The notes beneath the pieces were generated by a model that was not told the origin of the DNA, made no database searches, and worked only from the letters and a program-made list of their open reading frames with translations. Shown here in pieces: positions 35,063 through 43,975 of a stretch of 64,000 bases of DNA. Made by a program: the position numbers and the translations under genes. Source of the DNA: Nitrospira sp. (GTDB lineage Bacteria > Nitrospirota > Nitrospiria > Nitrospirales > Nitrospiraceae); assembly GCA_018242685.1 (NCBI GenBank), contig JAFEBM010000006.1:124001-188000 (forward strand), given 5' to 3'. Each line of letters begins with the position of its first letter. Position 1 is the first letter of the stretch.

Positions 35063-35497
35063 TCACTGCCAGCCCGTTACTTCATATCCCTTCTCTTGCA
35101 AACACCGGTTGACGAAATTCGTGTAGGCCTGGCTAGGTTGTGAGGGACTCGCAGCATGGAACAATCCGGTCAAGAGTCCCCAAACCGCTCCGCTTGCCGC
35201 ACCGATCATCGAGCCTCGCCCCACTGCCCCCCAAATCGCTCCCCCAACTGCCCCGCTTGCAGCGCCGACTCCGGCGCCGACTGCTGTGTTCGTTGCAATA
35301 CGACCTCCTTTGCCCCCTCCACCTTCCGTCGCACCTGCCGACTCCGCCAACTGCCGACAGGCTTCGATATCGCGCTCCGCCCCGTCTTTTCCCGCCGACT
35401 CCAGTTGAGCATTGGGATAGAGCACCGGACGTGCACTGGAACAAGCTGAGAGCATCAACACGGCTAAGGCCGCGCTGCTGATTCGTAATGCCTTCAT
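35063..35497 (-). CDS. Glycine-zipper lipoprotein (copy 2)
   Basis: A 144-residue paralogue of the gene at 34295-34729: lipoprotein signal ALAVLMLSACSS with Cys at residue 19, a helix with DIEACRQLAESAG, a Gly/Ala zipper (AVGAGVGAASGAVGGAIWGAVG), and an end NRCLQEKGYEVTGWQ. ATG 35497 follows GGAGTAGGT. The much longer frame to 35734 overlaps the DUF167 gene and is not real. Lies 14 bp after that gene. Confidence 0.84.
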   Translation of the reverse strand: MKALRISSAALAVLMLSACSSARPVLYPNAQLESAGKDGAERDIEACRQLAESAGATEGGGGKGGRIATNTAVGAGVGAASGAVGGAIWGAVGRGSMIGAASGAVWGLLTGLFHAASPSQPSQAYTNFVNRCLQEKGYEVTGWQ

Positions 35498-35511
35498 ACC
35501 TACTCCGTTTC

Positions 35512-35838
35512 TTACTCGTTTCGCGGTAACAATCGAGCCAACAGCACCTGAGCCGAGACCTCCTTCACACACAGCCGCTTGCGCCGAGCTTCGGCTCCTG
35601 CCTGAATTTGTACATTTGCACGCGGCACAGCGCACCGATCGGCAATGAAGCGAATCAGTTCGTCGTTGGCCGCACCGTCGATCGGACGAGCTGCCAGGCG
35701 GATCTTTATCGCGTCGCCATGAATGCCGACGCACTCAGTACGTGAAGCCCCAGGTTGGACATGTACGGTCAGGAACGCCCCGCGCTCACTGTCCCGTGCG
35801 ATGGCAGGAAGGGAATCCACGAGAATCGATGGATTCAA
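35512..35838 (-). CDS. DUF167 (YggU-family) protein
   Basis: A 108-residue conserved protein with the YggU pattern [46 protein letters not shown]. Function of the family is unproven. Its start overlaps the stop of the CbbQ-like gene by 4 bases, so the two are translated together. Confidence 0.9.
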   Translation of the reverse strand: MNPSILVDSLPAIARDSERGAFLTVHVQPGASRTECVGIHGDAIKIRLAARPIDGAANDELIRFIADRCAVPRANVQIQAGAEARRKRLCVKEVSAQVLLARLLPRNE

Positions 35839-36653
35839 AAGATCGCTTTGACGAATTCGAGTATCGCGCGTTGCATGTCCGAATCATCCGTGATCGGACG
35901 AGCGACGGCCACATCACAGGCCCGCTCGGGCGGCACGCCTCGCTTCATCAGAGTACCGGCGTAGATCAGGAGTCTGGTGCTGACTCCTTCCTCCAATCCG
36001 TGGTTTCTCAAGTTGCGGACCTTTTGCCCGAGCTTGACGAGACGTCCGGCGATTGCAGGATCCACCCCCGCCTCACGTTGAACCACCATCGTTTCGATGT
36101 CCGGCGCGGGATAGTCGAATTCAATCGCGATGAATCGCTGCTTCGTACTCTGCTTCAGATCTTTGAGGACGCTCTGATAGCCGGGGTTGTAGGAGATCAC
36201 CAGCATGAACTCATCGGCGGCCTCCACGATCTGGCCTTTTTTCTCGATCGGAAGCACTCGCCGGTCGTCGCTGAGGGGATGGATGATGACGGTCGTGTCC
36301 TTTCTGGCTTCCACGACCTCGTCGAGATAGACAATGGCTCCATGCTTCACCCCGGCTGTCAAGGGCCCGTCCATCCATACAGTATCCTGCCCCTTGAGGA
36401 GATAACGGCCCACCAAGTCTGATGCCGTGAGGTCTTCGTGACAGGCGACCGTGATCAACGGTCGGCCGAGCTTGTACGCCATGTATTGGACAAAGCGGGT
36501 TTTCCCGCAGCCGGTCGGCCCCTTCAGCATAACCGGGAGCTTCCGCTCGGCGGCAATGGTGAACAGGCCGATCTCCCCACCGACCTCCGCGTAAAACGGC
36601 TCTTGTCGGATGCGATACTGGGCTACATCGATTTCCCGCGCCTGCTGTGTCAC
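35835..36653 (-). CDS. CbbQ/NirQ/NorQ-type MoxR AAA+ ATPase
   Basis: A 272-residue AAA+ activator. Walker [16 protein letters not shown] near residue 47, Walker [13 protein letters not shown], sensor-type SYNPGY, and a C-terminal CbbQ domain ([26 protein letters not shown]). GTG 36653 is chosen because GGGAG lies 7 bases upstream and the length then fits the family; a TTG at 36698 is possible. CbbQ proteins act with a VWA-domain CbbO/NorD partner to remodel RuBisCO or NO reductase; no such partner or client is in the window. Confidence 0.85.
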   Translation of the reverse strand: MTQQAREIDVAQYRIRQEPFYAEVGGEIGLFTIAAERKLPVMLKGPTGCGKTRFVQYMAYKLGRPLITVACHEDLTASDLVGRYLLKGQDTVWMDGPLTAGVKHGAIVYLDEVVEARKDTTVIIHPLSDDRRVLPIEKKGQIVEAADEFMLVISYNPGYQSVLKDLKQSTKQRFIAIEFDYPAPDIETMVVQREAGVDPAIAGRLVKLGQKVRNLRNHGLEEGVSTRLLIYAGTLMKRGVPPERACDVAVARPITDDSDMQRAILEFVKAIF

Positions 36654-36858
36654 TGCATCACTCCCGGTCCATAGAACTGCTTCGGCCTGACGAAACAACC
36701 AGCTCCGCAGCCGTCACAATAAACGGAACAAAGACTGAAGATCAAGCAAAGGGGAAGATATCGTCTTTACGTGTGTCCCGCTGTAGGTTGAGCTCTATGC
36801 ACAGGAGACCTGATGCGTGGTAGCATGCTGATTGTGTACGTTTCCATGTGGCATTGCG

Positions 36859-38256
36859 ATGTTCAGACCCATCCCAGAAACGACGCTCTTCAGAAAGGTT
36901 TCCTATCGGTTGGTCGCTTCCGTGCTCCTGGTCTTCGCTTTGGTCGTCTCCGTCATTTTGCTTTTCAGCCTGGAACAGAAAAAACTCCTCCTTCGTGGTT
37001 TCACCGAAGGCGAGAATATCCCCACGGAATTGGTCCATGCCCTCCGGCAGTCGCGCAATGATCTGATCGTCGAGACACTTCTTATCTTCTTCGTAAGTTC
37101 GATCGGTATTGCCGCAGTCATCACGTTTCTTCACTACGACGCTGCCCGAAAAACCCTAGAAGAAGTGAAGGGGCTGGCGCGGAATATTTTACACAGTATT
37201 CCAACGGGAGTGCTGACGATCAACCAGAGAGGCATCATCAGCGCGATGAATCCCACAGCTGAAGCGGTGTTGAATCGCGCCTCATCGGAGTTACTGGGGA
37301 TAAGCTATGACGTCGTGTTCCCCGAAGAAGACCCGATCCGCCGGATACTCGACGAGGCGTTGAAAGAACACCGCCATGTGAATCAGAAGGACTTCCTCTA
37401 CGAATGCGGAGACCTAAGCCCGAGAACAATTCGCGTGAGTACAGCAGAGCTCACAGGGGACGATAAGAAACCGGCGGGGGTGATCCTGCAGGCGCAGGAC
37501 GTCTCAGAATGGTTAGAACTCGAACGACGAGTCCGTATCGCAGAAAAGTTAGCGGCGTTGCACACCCTATCTGCGGGGGTCGCGCACGAGCTGCGAAACC
37601 CCTTGAGCGCCATGGATCTGAACCTCCATCTTCTGGAAGAAGAACTTAAGGAAAGCGGAACAGTGGCAGAAACAGGGGCACGGTACTTGGGTGTCGTGAA
37701 CGCCGAATGCCGAAGGCTTTCGGGGATTCTCGATAATTTCATGAAATTTGCCCGCCCGGGATCTGTTGGTTTGCACGAAGTAGATGTAGAGACACTGATC
37801 GACCACATCATGACGTTGATGCGTTTCGAGGCGGAGGAACGCGGGATTCGACTCGAACGGGTGATGGATGAGCAATTACTGCCTGTTCTGGGCGATGCAA
37901 CCCAGATCAGTCAAGTATTGATCAACATCATCGTCAATGCGTTTCATGCCATGCCGAACGGCGGACACTGTCAGATTTCAGCGGTGCAACGAGAGGCTGA
38001 AGGGAAAGACTGGGTAGAGATTACCGTGAAGGATAGCGGCGTCGGGATCGCGAAGGAGCAACTCAACCATCTGTTTGAACCCTTCTATACGACTAAGTCG
38101 AGCGGCACGGGTCTTGGTCTTGCCATAGCATACCGGATTATGCAGGATCATCGCGGTACAATTCAGGTTGTAAGTGCGCCTGGAGCTGGGACGACAGTAG
38201 TGACACAATTCCCGATAGCGATCAGTCAACCACACAAAATCGGTGTGGGATCATGA
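36859..38256 (+). CDS. Membrane sensor histidine kinase with PAS domain (NtrB-like output)
   Basis: A 465-residue kinase. Two transmembrane helices (residues about 17-38 and 72-96) flank a short periplasmic loop; a PAS domain follows (about 108-215, NILHSIPTGVLTINQRGIISAMNPTAEAVLN), then HisKA with the phosphorylated His in GVAHELRNPLSAMDL and an HATPase with GSGTGLGLAIAYRIM-type G boxes. ATG 36859 is preferred over a TTG at 36832. Overlaps the NtrC-type regulator gene by 4 bases, so they form a two-component pair, probably for the sigma-54 promoter at 39.8 kb. Confidence 0.92.
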   Translation: MFRPIPETTLFRKVSYRLVASVLLVFALVVSVILLFSLEQKKLLLRGFTEGENIPTELVHALRQSRNDLIVETLLIFFVSSIGIAAVITFLHYDAARKTLEEVKGLARNILHSIPTGVLTINQRGIISAMNPTAEAVLNRASSELLGISYDVVFPEEDPIRRILDEALKEHRHVNQKDFLYECGDLSPRTIRVSTAELTGDDKKPAGVILQAQDVSEWLELERRVRIAEKLAALHTLSAGVAHELRNPLSAMDLNLHLLEEELKESGTVAETGARYLGVVNAECRRLSGILDNFMKFARPGSVGLHEVDVETLIDHIMTLMRFEAEERGIRLERVMDEQLLPVLGDATQISQVLINIIVNAFHAMPNGGHCQISAVQREAEGKDWVEITVKDSGVGIAKEQLNHLFEPFYTTKSSGTGLGLAIAYRIMQDHRGTIQVVSAPGAGTTVVTQFPIAISQPHKIGVGS

Positions 38257-39611
38257 CGCAGGCCTTTCACGTTCTCATCGTTGATGATGAAGTGAATATC
38301 CGCAATGCTCTGGTGACCATGTTGGAGAAAAAAGGCTACCGGGTTTTCGGAACAGGCACGGGAGCGGAAGCGCTGCGGCATCTTGAGGAAACTCCGGTGG
38401 ATTTGGTAATCACTGACCTCCGGATGCCAGAGATGGGCGGCGTAGAATTTCTGCGTCGGCTGAAGAACAAATGGTCGAATACAGAAGTCGTCGTCATGAC
38501 CGCGTTCGGTTCGATCGATACGGCTGTTGAAGCGATGCGTCTGGGCGCCTACGACTATCTAACGAAACCGATCGATCGTGAGCGGTTTGGAGTCGTCGTG
38601 GAGAAAGCACTCGAGCGCCGTACGCTGACTTCCGAAAACAAGCAACTCCGCGACCGTCTTGAAACGAGAACATGTTTCGATCAAATGGTCGGCGAAAGCG
38701 AAGCCATGCAGGGAGTCTACAGCTTGGTGGAAATGGTGGCGGACAGCGATGTGACGGTCTTGCTCACGGGGGAAAGTGGAACCGGGAAGGAACTCGTCGC
38801 GCGAGCGATCCACCATAAAAGCCCGAGGGCCGATGGACCGTTCATTACCATGAATTGCGGCGCATTGCCCGAGAATCTCTTTGAGAGCGAGTTATTCGGG
38901 TATGAGAAAGGCGCGTTTACCGGTGCCATGTCGACCAAGGCTGGGCGGTTTGAGCTGGCGGACGGTGGTACGCTGTTGCTGGATGAAGTGGGGGAACTCT
39001 CGCTCAAGTCGCAAGTCGATTTTCTACGTGTTCTTGAGACGAAGGAGTTCAGGCGCCTGGGTGGTACGAAATTGATCAAAGTCGATACGAGGATCATAGC
39101 CGCTACCAATCGGAAACTGGATGAAGCGGTCAACCAGGGGGATTTTCGGGAAGATCTCTACTACAGACTGAATGTCGTCCCTATCCGCCTTCCACCACTT
39201 CGCGAGCGGGCAGACGATGTTCCGCTGCTTGTGGATCGATACCTGTCCGCATCTTCCGCACGGCATCACCGCGGACCCAAAGAAGTCTCGCGAGACGCCA
39301 TGCAGTTGTTACGGCTTTATGGGTGGCCTGGAAACGTTCGGCAACTACGAAATCTCATGGAACGGCTTGTCGTCACGGTGAGGGAAACAACGATTCAACC
39401 CGCGCATCTCCCCGAGGAAATTCAGGTTAGCAAAGAGGATACACGGACTATGCTGATCACATTGGGAACATCTCTGGAGCAGATTGAACGACAAGTCATT
39501 GAACGAACTTTGAAGGAAGTCACCAACCATCGAGAAAATGCCGCAAGGCTGTTGGGCATTAGTCTTAGGACTCTCCAATACAAGATCAAGGAATACGAAA
39601 TTCTCGACTAA
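38253..39611 (+). CDS. NtrC-family sigma-54-dependent response regulator
   Basis: A 452-residue activator: receiver domain with phosphoacceptor Asp55 (LVITDLRMPEMGG), AAA+ domain with Walker A GESGTGKELVARAIH, the sigma-54-contacting GAFTGA loop (GYEKGAFTGAMSTKAGRFE) and Walker B GGTLLLDEVGEL, then a Fis-type helix-turn-helix (RENAARLLGISLRTLQYKIKEY). It will activate sigma-54 promoters when phosphorylated; the nearest is 220 bp downstream of its own stop. Confidence 0.95.
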   Translation: MTQAFHVLIVDDEVNIRNALVTMLEKKGYRVFGTGTGAEALRHLEETPVDLVITDLRMPEMGGVEFLRRLKNKWSNTEVVVMTAFGSIDTAVEAMRLGAYDYLTKPIDRERFGVVVEKALERRTLTSENKQLRDRLETRTCFDQMVGESEAMQGVYSLVEMVADSDVTVLLTGESGTGKELVARAIHHKSPRADGPFITMNCGALPENLFESELFGYEKGAFTGAMSTKAGRFELADGGTLLLDEVGELSLKSQVDFLRVLETKEFRRLGGTKLIKVDTRIIAATNRKLDEAVNQGDFREDLYYRLNVVPIRLPPLRERADDVPLLVDRYLSASSARHHRGPKEVSRDAMQLLRLYGWPGNVRQLRNLMERLVVTVRETTIQPAHLPEEIQVSKEDTRTMLITLGTSLEQIERQVIERTLKEVTNHRENAARLLGISLRTLQYKIKEYEILD

Positions 39612-39830
39612 TTACTCTCGCCCGAATCATCTCCCTATTCCCGACCCAAGAGATCACATGGCTCATGCCGCAAAAAATGCACATGAAATCACCATAACCT
39701 AACCCAAGGCTGCAATTCCTGCACAAAATAACTTTCGGCTTGAATACTACGGTTCTAGCATCTCCTTGCGACAGCTGTAAGCCCGCGATAGATTTCATCC
39801 CTGCATAACATCCCGGTGTCTGTTCAGTAG

Positions 39831-39846
39831 TGGCACTCTCCCTGCA
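39831..39846 (+). promoter_or_regulatory. Sigma-54 (-24/-12) promoter
   Basis: TGGCACTCTCCCTGCA: GG and GC doublets separated by exactly 10 bases, matching TGGCAC-N5-TTGCA with one change. It lies in a 313-bp gap just after the NtrC-type regulator and 79 bp before the first small gene, all in the same direction. It is expected to drive the small genes and, by read-through, the Ehr-type operon. Confidence 0.75.
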
Positions 39847-39924
39847 CTGGTTTCACGATAACTCGTTGTGCGCAACCGCCTATCGAGCAACTTGAAGCTG
39901 CCTAAAAAGCAAAGAGATAGAGAC

Positions 39925-40215
39925 ATGACCATTCAGAATGGAGACACGCCGGACCGCAGCCTGTATGCAAGCCGTCAATCGACGCAAGATTGGTTCACAC
40001 AGCTCCAACAGCTGTCGGATGCGCTTGTTCTCTGCCCCACAGATATTGCAACGCGATGTGAACTGGCCGCGTTACTCGAACGGCTCGATCAGCACGAAGA
40101 GGCGTTGATGAATTGGAACAGGGTTCTGACTTCTGATCCCAACAATCTAATGGCACGGGAAGGATTGGCTCGCTGTCGGCAGCGGATGGGCCGTTCCCTC
40201 CAATCCCCCATCTAA
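39925..40215 (+). CDS. Small TPR-like protein, first gene behind the sigma-54 promoter
   Basis: A 96-residue protein with one clear TPR-like helix pair (ATRCELAALLERLDQHEEALMNWNRVLTSDPNNLMAREGLARC) after a 45-residue leader. No signal peptide or membrane segment. ATG 39925 is used; the frame is open to a GTG at 39868. Predicted protein-protein adaptor; its partner is unknown. Confidence 0.65.
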   Translation: MTIQNGDTPDRSLYASRQSTQDWFTQLQQLSDALVLCPTDIATRCELAALLERLDQHEEALMNWNRVLTSDPNNLMAREGLARCRQRMGRSLQSPI

Positions 40216-40342
40216 TGGAGCTGAGCATCAAGACGACTTGGTGGACTCTGTGGCAGCTCGAAAGCGGTATCTCGTCAAGAAGGACGGAAGTCGCACGCAG
40301 AGCTTTAATGGAATATGGAAAGACCGATAGGAGCATACGCTC

Positions 40343-40621
40343 GTGTCAGGACACGCCGACATCGTAGCGGTCCAGTATCAGAGCAGAGCAATGGCACTGG
40401 TCTGGTTGGATCTCTCCACGGGGGCGGTCGTGACGAGTCACGCGGGGTTGTGGGAAATGTTACGCCGTGGACTACGGGATTGGGCAGGCAGCGTCGTACA
40501 TCCACGAGACGGACAAGCCTTTCTCTCGGCTGTGTACGATCACTTTTTCCTCAGTGGATATCGAGTTCATTGGCTCAGGGTCTCAGGATTGAAAGGCGTA
40601 CAGAACACCTATCGTGTTTAG
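40343..40621 (+). CDS. Hypothetical 92-residue protein upstream of the Ehr-type operon
   Basis: GTG 40343 with AGGAG about 9 bases upstream. The sequence (IVAVQYQSRAMALVWLDLSTGAVVTSHAGLWEMLRRGLRDWAGSVVHPRDGQAFLSAVYDHFFLSGYRVHWLRV) is short, soluble and alternately hydrophobic. I do not recognise it. Its place between the sigma-54 promoter and the complex suggests a regulon-linked function, nothing more. Confidence 0.6.
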   Translation: MSGHADIVAVQYQSRAMALVWLDLSTGAVVTSHAGLWEMLRRGLRDWAGSVVHPRDGQAFLSAVYDHFFLSGYRVHWLRVSGLKGVQNTYRV

Positions 40622-40734
40622 TACAAAAACTATAGCCGGGGCTACAGGCACGCCCAACACTGAGCGGCGCATGGGGTACCGAAAGCTGAGTGGAGTCAAA
40701 CTTAATCACTATCCAGGTAAGCAGGAGGCTGATC

Positions 40735-40842
40735 GTGAAAGACCATGAAACTCGGGCATGGCAGGCTTGGAAAGCAACGTGCTACACGATGCTGGTTATC
40801 GCACTATTGGTAACCGTCGTACACGTCGTTGTGGGTGTTTGA
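40735..40842 (+). CDS. 35-residue single-pass membrane microprotein
   Basis: GTG 40735 follows a perfect AGGAGG six bases upstream. The product has a charged, Trp-containing N-terminus (KDHETRAWQAWKATCY) and a C-terminal transmembrane helix (TMLVIALLVTVVHVVVGV). It lies 147 bp before the first complex subunit and reads the same way. Small single-helix subunits are common in respiratory complexes, so a structural or assembly role is plausible. Confidence 0.65.
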   Translation: MKDHETRAWQAWKATCYTMLVIALLVTVVHVVVGV

Positions 40843-40917
40843 GAAACAGGATTCGTGGCCGGTTGAACATTTGGTATGCGTCAATCAGATGAGCGTCATT
40901 CCTGTATCGCAGCCAAT

Positions 40918-40936
40918 GTTGCGGATGAACCGCAAC
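40918..40936 (+). promoter_or_regulatory. Perfect 7-bp inverted repeat before the Ehr-type operon
   Basis: GTTGCGG and CCGCAAC separated by ATGAA, 53 bp before the first subunit ATG. It could be a dimeric regulator's operator or a small hairpin in the leader. Confidence 0.4.
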
Positions 40937-40989
40937 TTCCTATCGTCCTGAGGTAATCTGACAAGAACACGAGGGCCTCAACCGATCGC

Positions 40990-43017
40990 ATGCTGAACCT
41001 GTTGTGGATTCTTCTCGGCAGCTATGTCGTCGGTATACTTCTTCCACTCTGTCTCTCTCGACGACCTGAAGTTCAAAGCCTCGCTGCCGGCACCCCTGCC
41101 GTCGTGGCGACCAGCGCGGGCATCGTTCTTGGGCTCCTTGGCATCACGTCTTCGGAACCTGTCACGGCCTCACTTGTCTCCACAATCCCTCTGCTCACCT
41201 TTGCAATCCGGCTTGATCCACTGGCGGCATTCTTTATTTTGACCATTTCCCTCACCGGTCTCGCCGTTTCTATCTACGCCATTGGATATATGCGGCATTT
41301 TGATGGACGCGCACCGGTCTCTGTGCTTGGAGCGCTCTTCAATGGGTTTCTTTGTTCCATGACCCTGGTGGTACTGGCGGACAACGGCATCTTTTTCCTC
41401 ATCGTCTGGGAACTGATGTCGCTGGTGTCCTATTTTCTGGTTGTGACAGAGCACGAGAAAGCCGAGGTACGCTATGCAGGATTGTTCTACTTGATCATGA
41501 CGCATGTCGGGACCGCCTTCATCATCCTGACCTTTCTGATTTTGTTTTACGACAGTGGGGCATTCTCATTTGAGGCCTTCCGGCATCCGAAGCAGCCCTT
41601 GCCGGAGGGCATGAGAACATTCGCATTTCTGATGGCTCTGATCGGCTTCGGCGCCAAAGCGGGTATCGTGCCGCTTCATGTCTGGCTGCCCTATGCTCAC
41701 CCGGCGGCGCCGTCACATATCTCAGCCCTGATGTCCGGCGTCATGATCAAGACCGCGATCTATGCCCTGATCCGGGTGTATTTCGATTTTCTCGATGGGC
41801 AGTTCCCCTGGTGGTGGGGGTTCGTCGTGCTGCTCCTCGGGGCAACATCTGCGTTACTGGGCGTGATGTATGCGTTGATGGAGCATGATCTCAAGAGGCT
41901 CCTTGCGTTTCACAGCGTAGAGAACATCGGGATCATCTTGTTGGGCATCGGGGCCGGCATGATCTTTCAGTCCTATTGGCTCAAGGAACTTGCCGCACTC
42001 GGACTGCTGGCAGGGCTGTACCACACGATCAATCACGCGATGTTCAAGGCGCTGCTGTTCTTGGGTGCCGGCTCGCTGCTCTATGCGACTCATGCGCATA
42101 ACATCGACGAGTACGGTGGCTTGCTCCGGCGCATGCCCTGGACGGGAGTCTTTTTTTTGATCGGAGCCGTCTCGATTTCCGCTCTGCCTCCCACGAATGG
42201 GTTTGTGAGTGAGTGGCTGGTTTTCCAAAGCCTCTTCCTCAGTTATCAGCTTCCGACGGTGTTTCTCAAACTGATGCTGCCGATCGCCGCCGCGATCCTG
42301 GCCCTGACCGGCGTACTGGCTCTGGCTTGCTTCGCAAAAGCTTTTGGGATTGCGTTTCTCGCATTGCCGCGAAGTACACTCGCACGCCACGCTGAAGAAG
42401 TGCCGGCTTCAATGCGTGTCGGAATGGGTCTCTTAGCCGCCTTCTGTGTGGTGCTGGGAGTCGCGCCAATGGTGATGCTGCCGCTGTTGGACCGAGTCGT
42501 CACCCCTCTGGCGGGAATATCGATTGGAGGGAAGGTGCTGGCGATGGATGGGTGGGCGCTGGCGCCGGTGAATGTCGAATTCTCAAGCTTGTCCACGCCG
42601 GCGCTCTCGCTGCTGCTCATGGCGCTGGCGCTGCTGGGATGGGGACTGGCCGTCACGTTCGGCGGCCGTCTAAGAAAACGCCGTTATAAGACCTGGGGTT
42701 GCGGGATCAACCTCACTCCCCGGATGGAATACACCGCAACCGGTTTTGTCCAGCCGATCAAACGCGTCTTCAGTACCGTTTACCAGCCGACGGTCAAACT
42801 CGAGACGGAGTTTCTTCATGAGTCGCGATACTTTGCCAAACGACGGCACTTTGAATTTCACATTGAACCGATTTTTGAGAAATATCTCTACGATCCTCTG
42901 GTGGCCTTCTTCACGACGCTGGCTGACCGGCTGAGAGTGATCCAGGCAGGAAGCCTGCATCTCTACCTGACCTATATCTTCGCCACCCTCATCCTCTTGT
43001 TGTTGCTCGCGGTGTAA
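40990..43017 (+). CDS. HyfB/NuoL-like proton-translocating membrane subunit
   Basis: A 675-residue Mrp/NuoL/HyfB-type antiporter-like subunit with about 15 helices. The core motif GFGAKAGIVPLHVWLPYAHPAAPSHISALMSGVMIKTAIYALIR contains the central proton-path Lys, and MEHDLKRLLAFHSVENIGIILLGIGAG follows. The last 110 residues (CGINLTPRMEYTATGFVQPIKRVF ... one final helix) are the HyfB-specific C-terminal extension. First of six genes packed end to end; the next starts at the base after its stop. Confidence 0.92.
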   Translation: MLNLLWILLGSYVVGILLPLCLSRRPEVQSLAAGTPAVVATSAGIVLGLLGITSSEPVTASLVSTIPLLTFAIRLDPLAAFFILTISLTGLAVSIYAIGYMRHFDGRAPVSVLGALFNGFLCSMTLVVLADNGIFFLIVWELMSLVSYFLVVTEHEKAEVRYAGLFYLIMTHVGTAFIILTFLILFYDSGAFSFEAFRHPKQPLPEGMRTFAFLMALIGFGAKAGIVPLHVWLPYAHPAAPSHISALMSGVMIKTAIYALIRVYFDFLDGQFPWWWGFVVLLLGATSALLGVMYALMEHDLKRLLAFHSVENIGIILLGIGAGMIFQSYWLKELAALGLLAGLYHTINHAMFKALLFLGAGSLLYATHAHNIDEYGGLLRRMPWTGVFFLIGAVSISALPPTNGFVSEWLVFQSLFLSYQLPTVFLKLMLPIAAAILALTGVLALACFAKAFGIAFLALPRSTLARHAEEVPASMRVGMGLLAAFCVVLGVAPMVMLPLLDRVVTPLAGISIGGKVLAMDGWALAPVNVEFSSLSTPALSLLLMALALLGWGLAVTFGGRLRKRRYKTWGCGINLTPRMEYTATGFVQPIKRVFSTVYQPTVKLETEFLHESRYFAKRRHFEFHIEPIFEKYLYDPLVAFFTTLADRLRVIQAGSLHLYLTYIFATLILLLLLAV

Positions 43018-43971
43018 TTGATGCTACAAGCGATCATTCTCGTTATTGCTCAAGTGACGGTCTTACTGGCCGTCTCGCCGTTTCTTGCCGGTCTGATCCG
43101 GAAGGTCAAAGCACGTCTGCAATTGCGACGCGGCGCGAGTGTCTTCCAGCCTTACGCTGACCTGGCTAAGCTCTTCCGGAAGCAGCCGGTCATTTCGACT
43201 ACCGCCTCTTGGGTCTTTACAGCGACACCCTACATTGTGTTCGCCTCCACAATTTCTGCGGGTTTATTGGTTCCTACGTTCATCTCGCAGACGCCCATGA
43301 ACTTTGCGGGAAACATCATTGCGCTGGTGTATCTCTTGGCATTGGGAACGTTTTTCCTCATTCTTGCGGGACTCGATGCCGGATCAGCGTTCGGCGGGAT
43401 GGGAAGCAGCCGCGAGGCAATCGTTGCATCCCTGACCGAGCCGGCTATGATTCTCTCTATCTTTGCGATTGCTCTGACCAATGGTTCGACGAACTTGAGC
43501 ACCATCGTCCATAAGACCGCGCTGCTAGAAGGTAGTCTCACGGACCCCTCACCCCATCTGATGGCGTTCGCAGCCCTCTTTATCGTCACGCTCGCAGAGA
43601 CAGGACGGGTGCCGGTCGATAATCCAGCGACACATCTCGAACTCACGATGATTCATGAAGCCATGGTCCTAGAATACTCGGGGCGCTATCTCGCCTTGCT
43701 CGAATGGGCGGCCGGCCTGAAGTTGGCCGTATTCCTCTCTTTGATTGCCAACGTCTTCGCACCTTGGGGAATTGCGACCACGCCGGCGCCTGCCGCAATG
43801 ATGATCGGAGTCCTGGTCTATCTGGCGAAAGTTGCAGCACTCGCGGTGGTGATCGGGATTATCGAATGCATGTTCGCAAAATTGCGGTTGTTTCGGGTCA
43901 CGGATCTTTTGGGCGTTGCGTTTATCCTCGGGCTGCTCGGACTGCTGTTCTTTTATATTCTTCGGAGCTGA
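43018..43971 (+). CDS. HyfC/HycD/NuoH-like membrane subunit
   Basis: A 317-residue protein with about eight helices. Conserved cytoplasmic loops of the NuoH family, which join the membrane arm to the redox module, are present: LRRGASVFQPYADLAKLFRKQ, GGMGSSREAIVASLTEPAMIL and AETGRVPVDNPATHLELTMIHEAMVLEYSGRYLALLEW. It starts directly after the previous stop codon. Confidence 0.93.
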   Translation: MMLQAIILVIAQVTVLLAVSPFLAGLIRKVKARLQLRRGASVFQPYADLAKLFRKQPVISTTASWVFTATPYIVFASTISAGLLVPTFISQTPMNFAGNIIALVYLLALGTFFLILAGLDAGSAFGGMGSSREAIVASLTEPAMILSIFAIALTNGSTNLSTIVHKTALLEGSLTDPSPHLMAFAALFIVTLAETGRVPVDNPATHLELTMIHEAMVLEYSGRYLALLEWAAGLKLAVFLSLIANVFAPWGIATTPAPAAMMIGVLVYLAKVAALAVVIGIIECMFAKLRLFRVTDLLGVAFILGLLGLLFFYILRS

Positions 43972-43975
43972 GCGG

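Noticed and set aside
34730..35143. Plus- and minus-strand short frames between the two glycine-zipper genes
   Set aside because: They run through the inverted repeat and have no start signal or recognisable sequence.
43230..43646. Antisense frames within the Ehr-type operon
   Set aside because: They are shadows of strongly conserved membrane-subunit genes.
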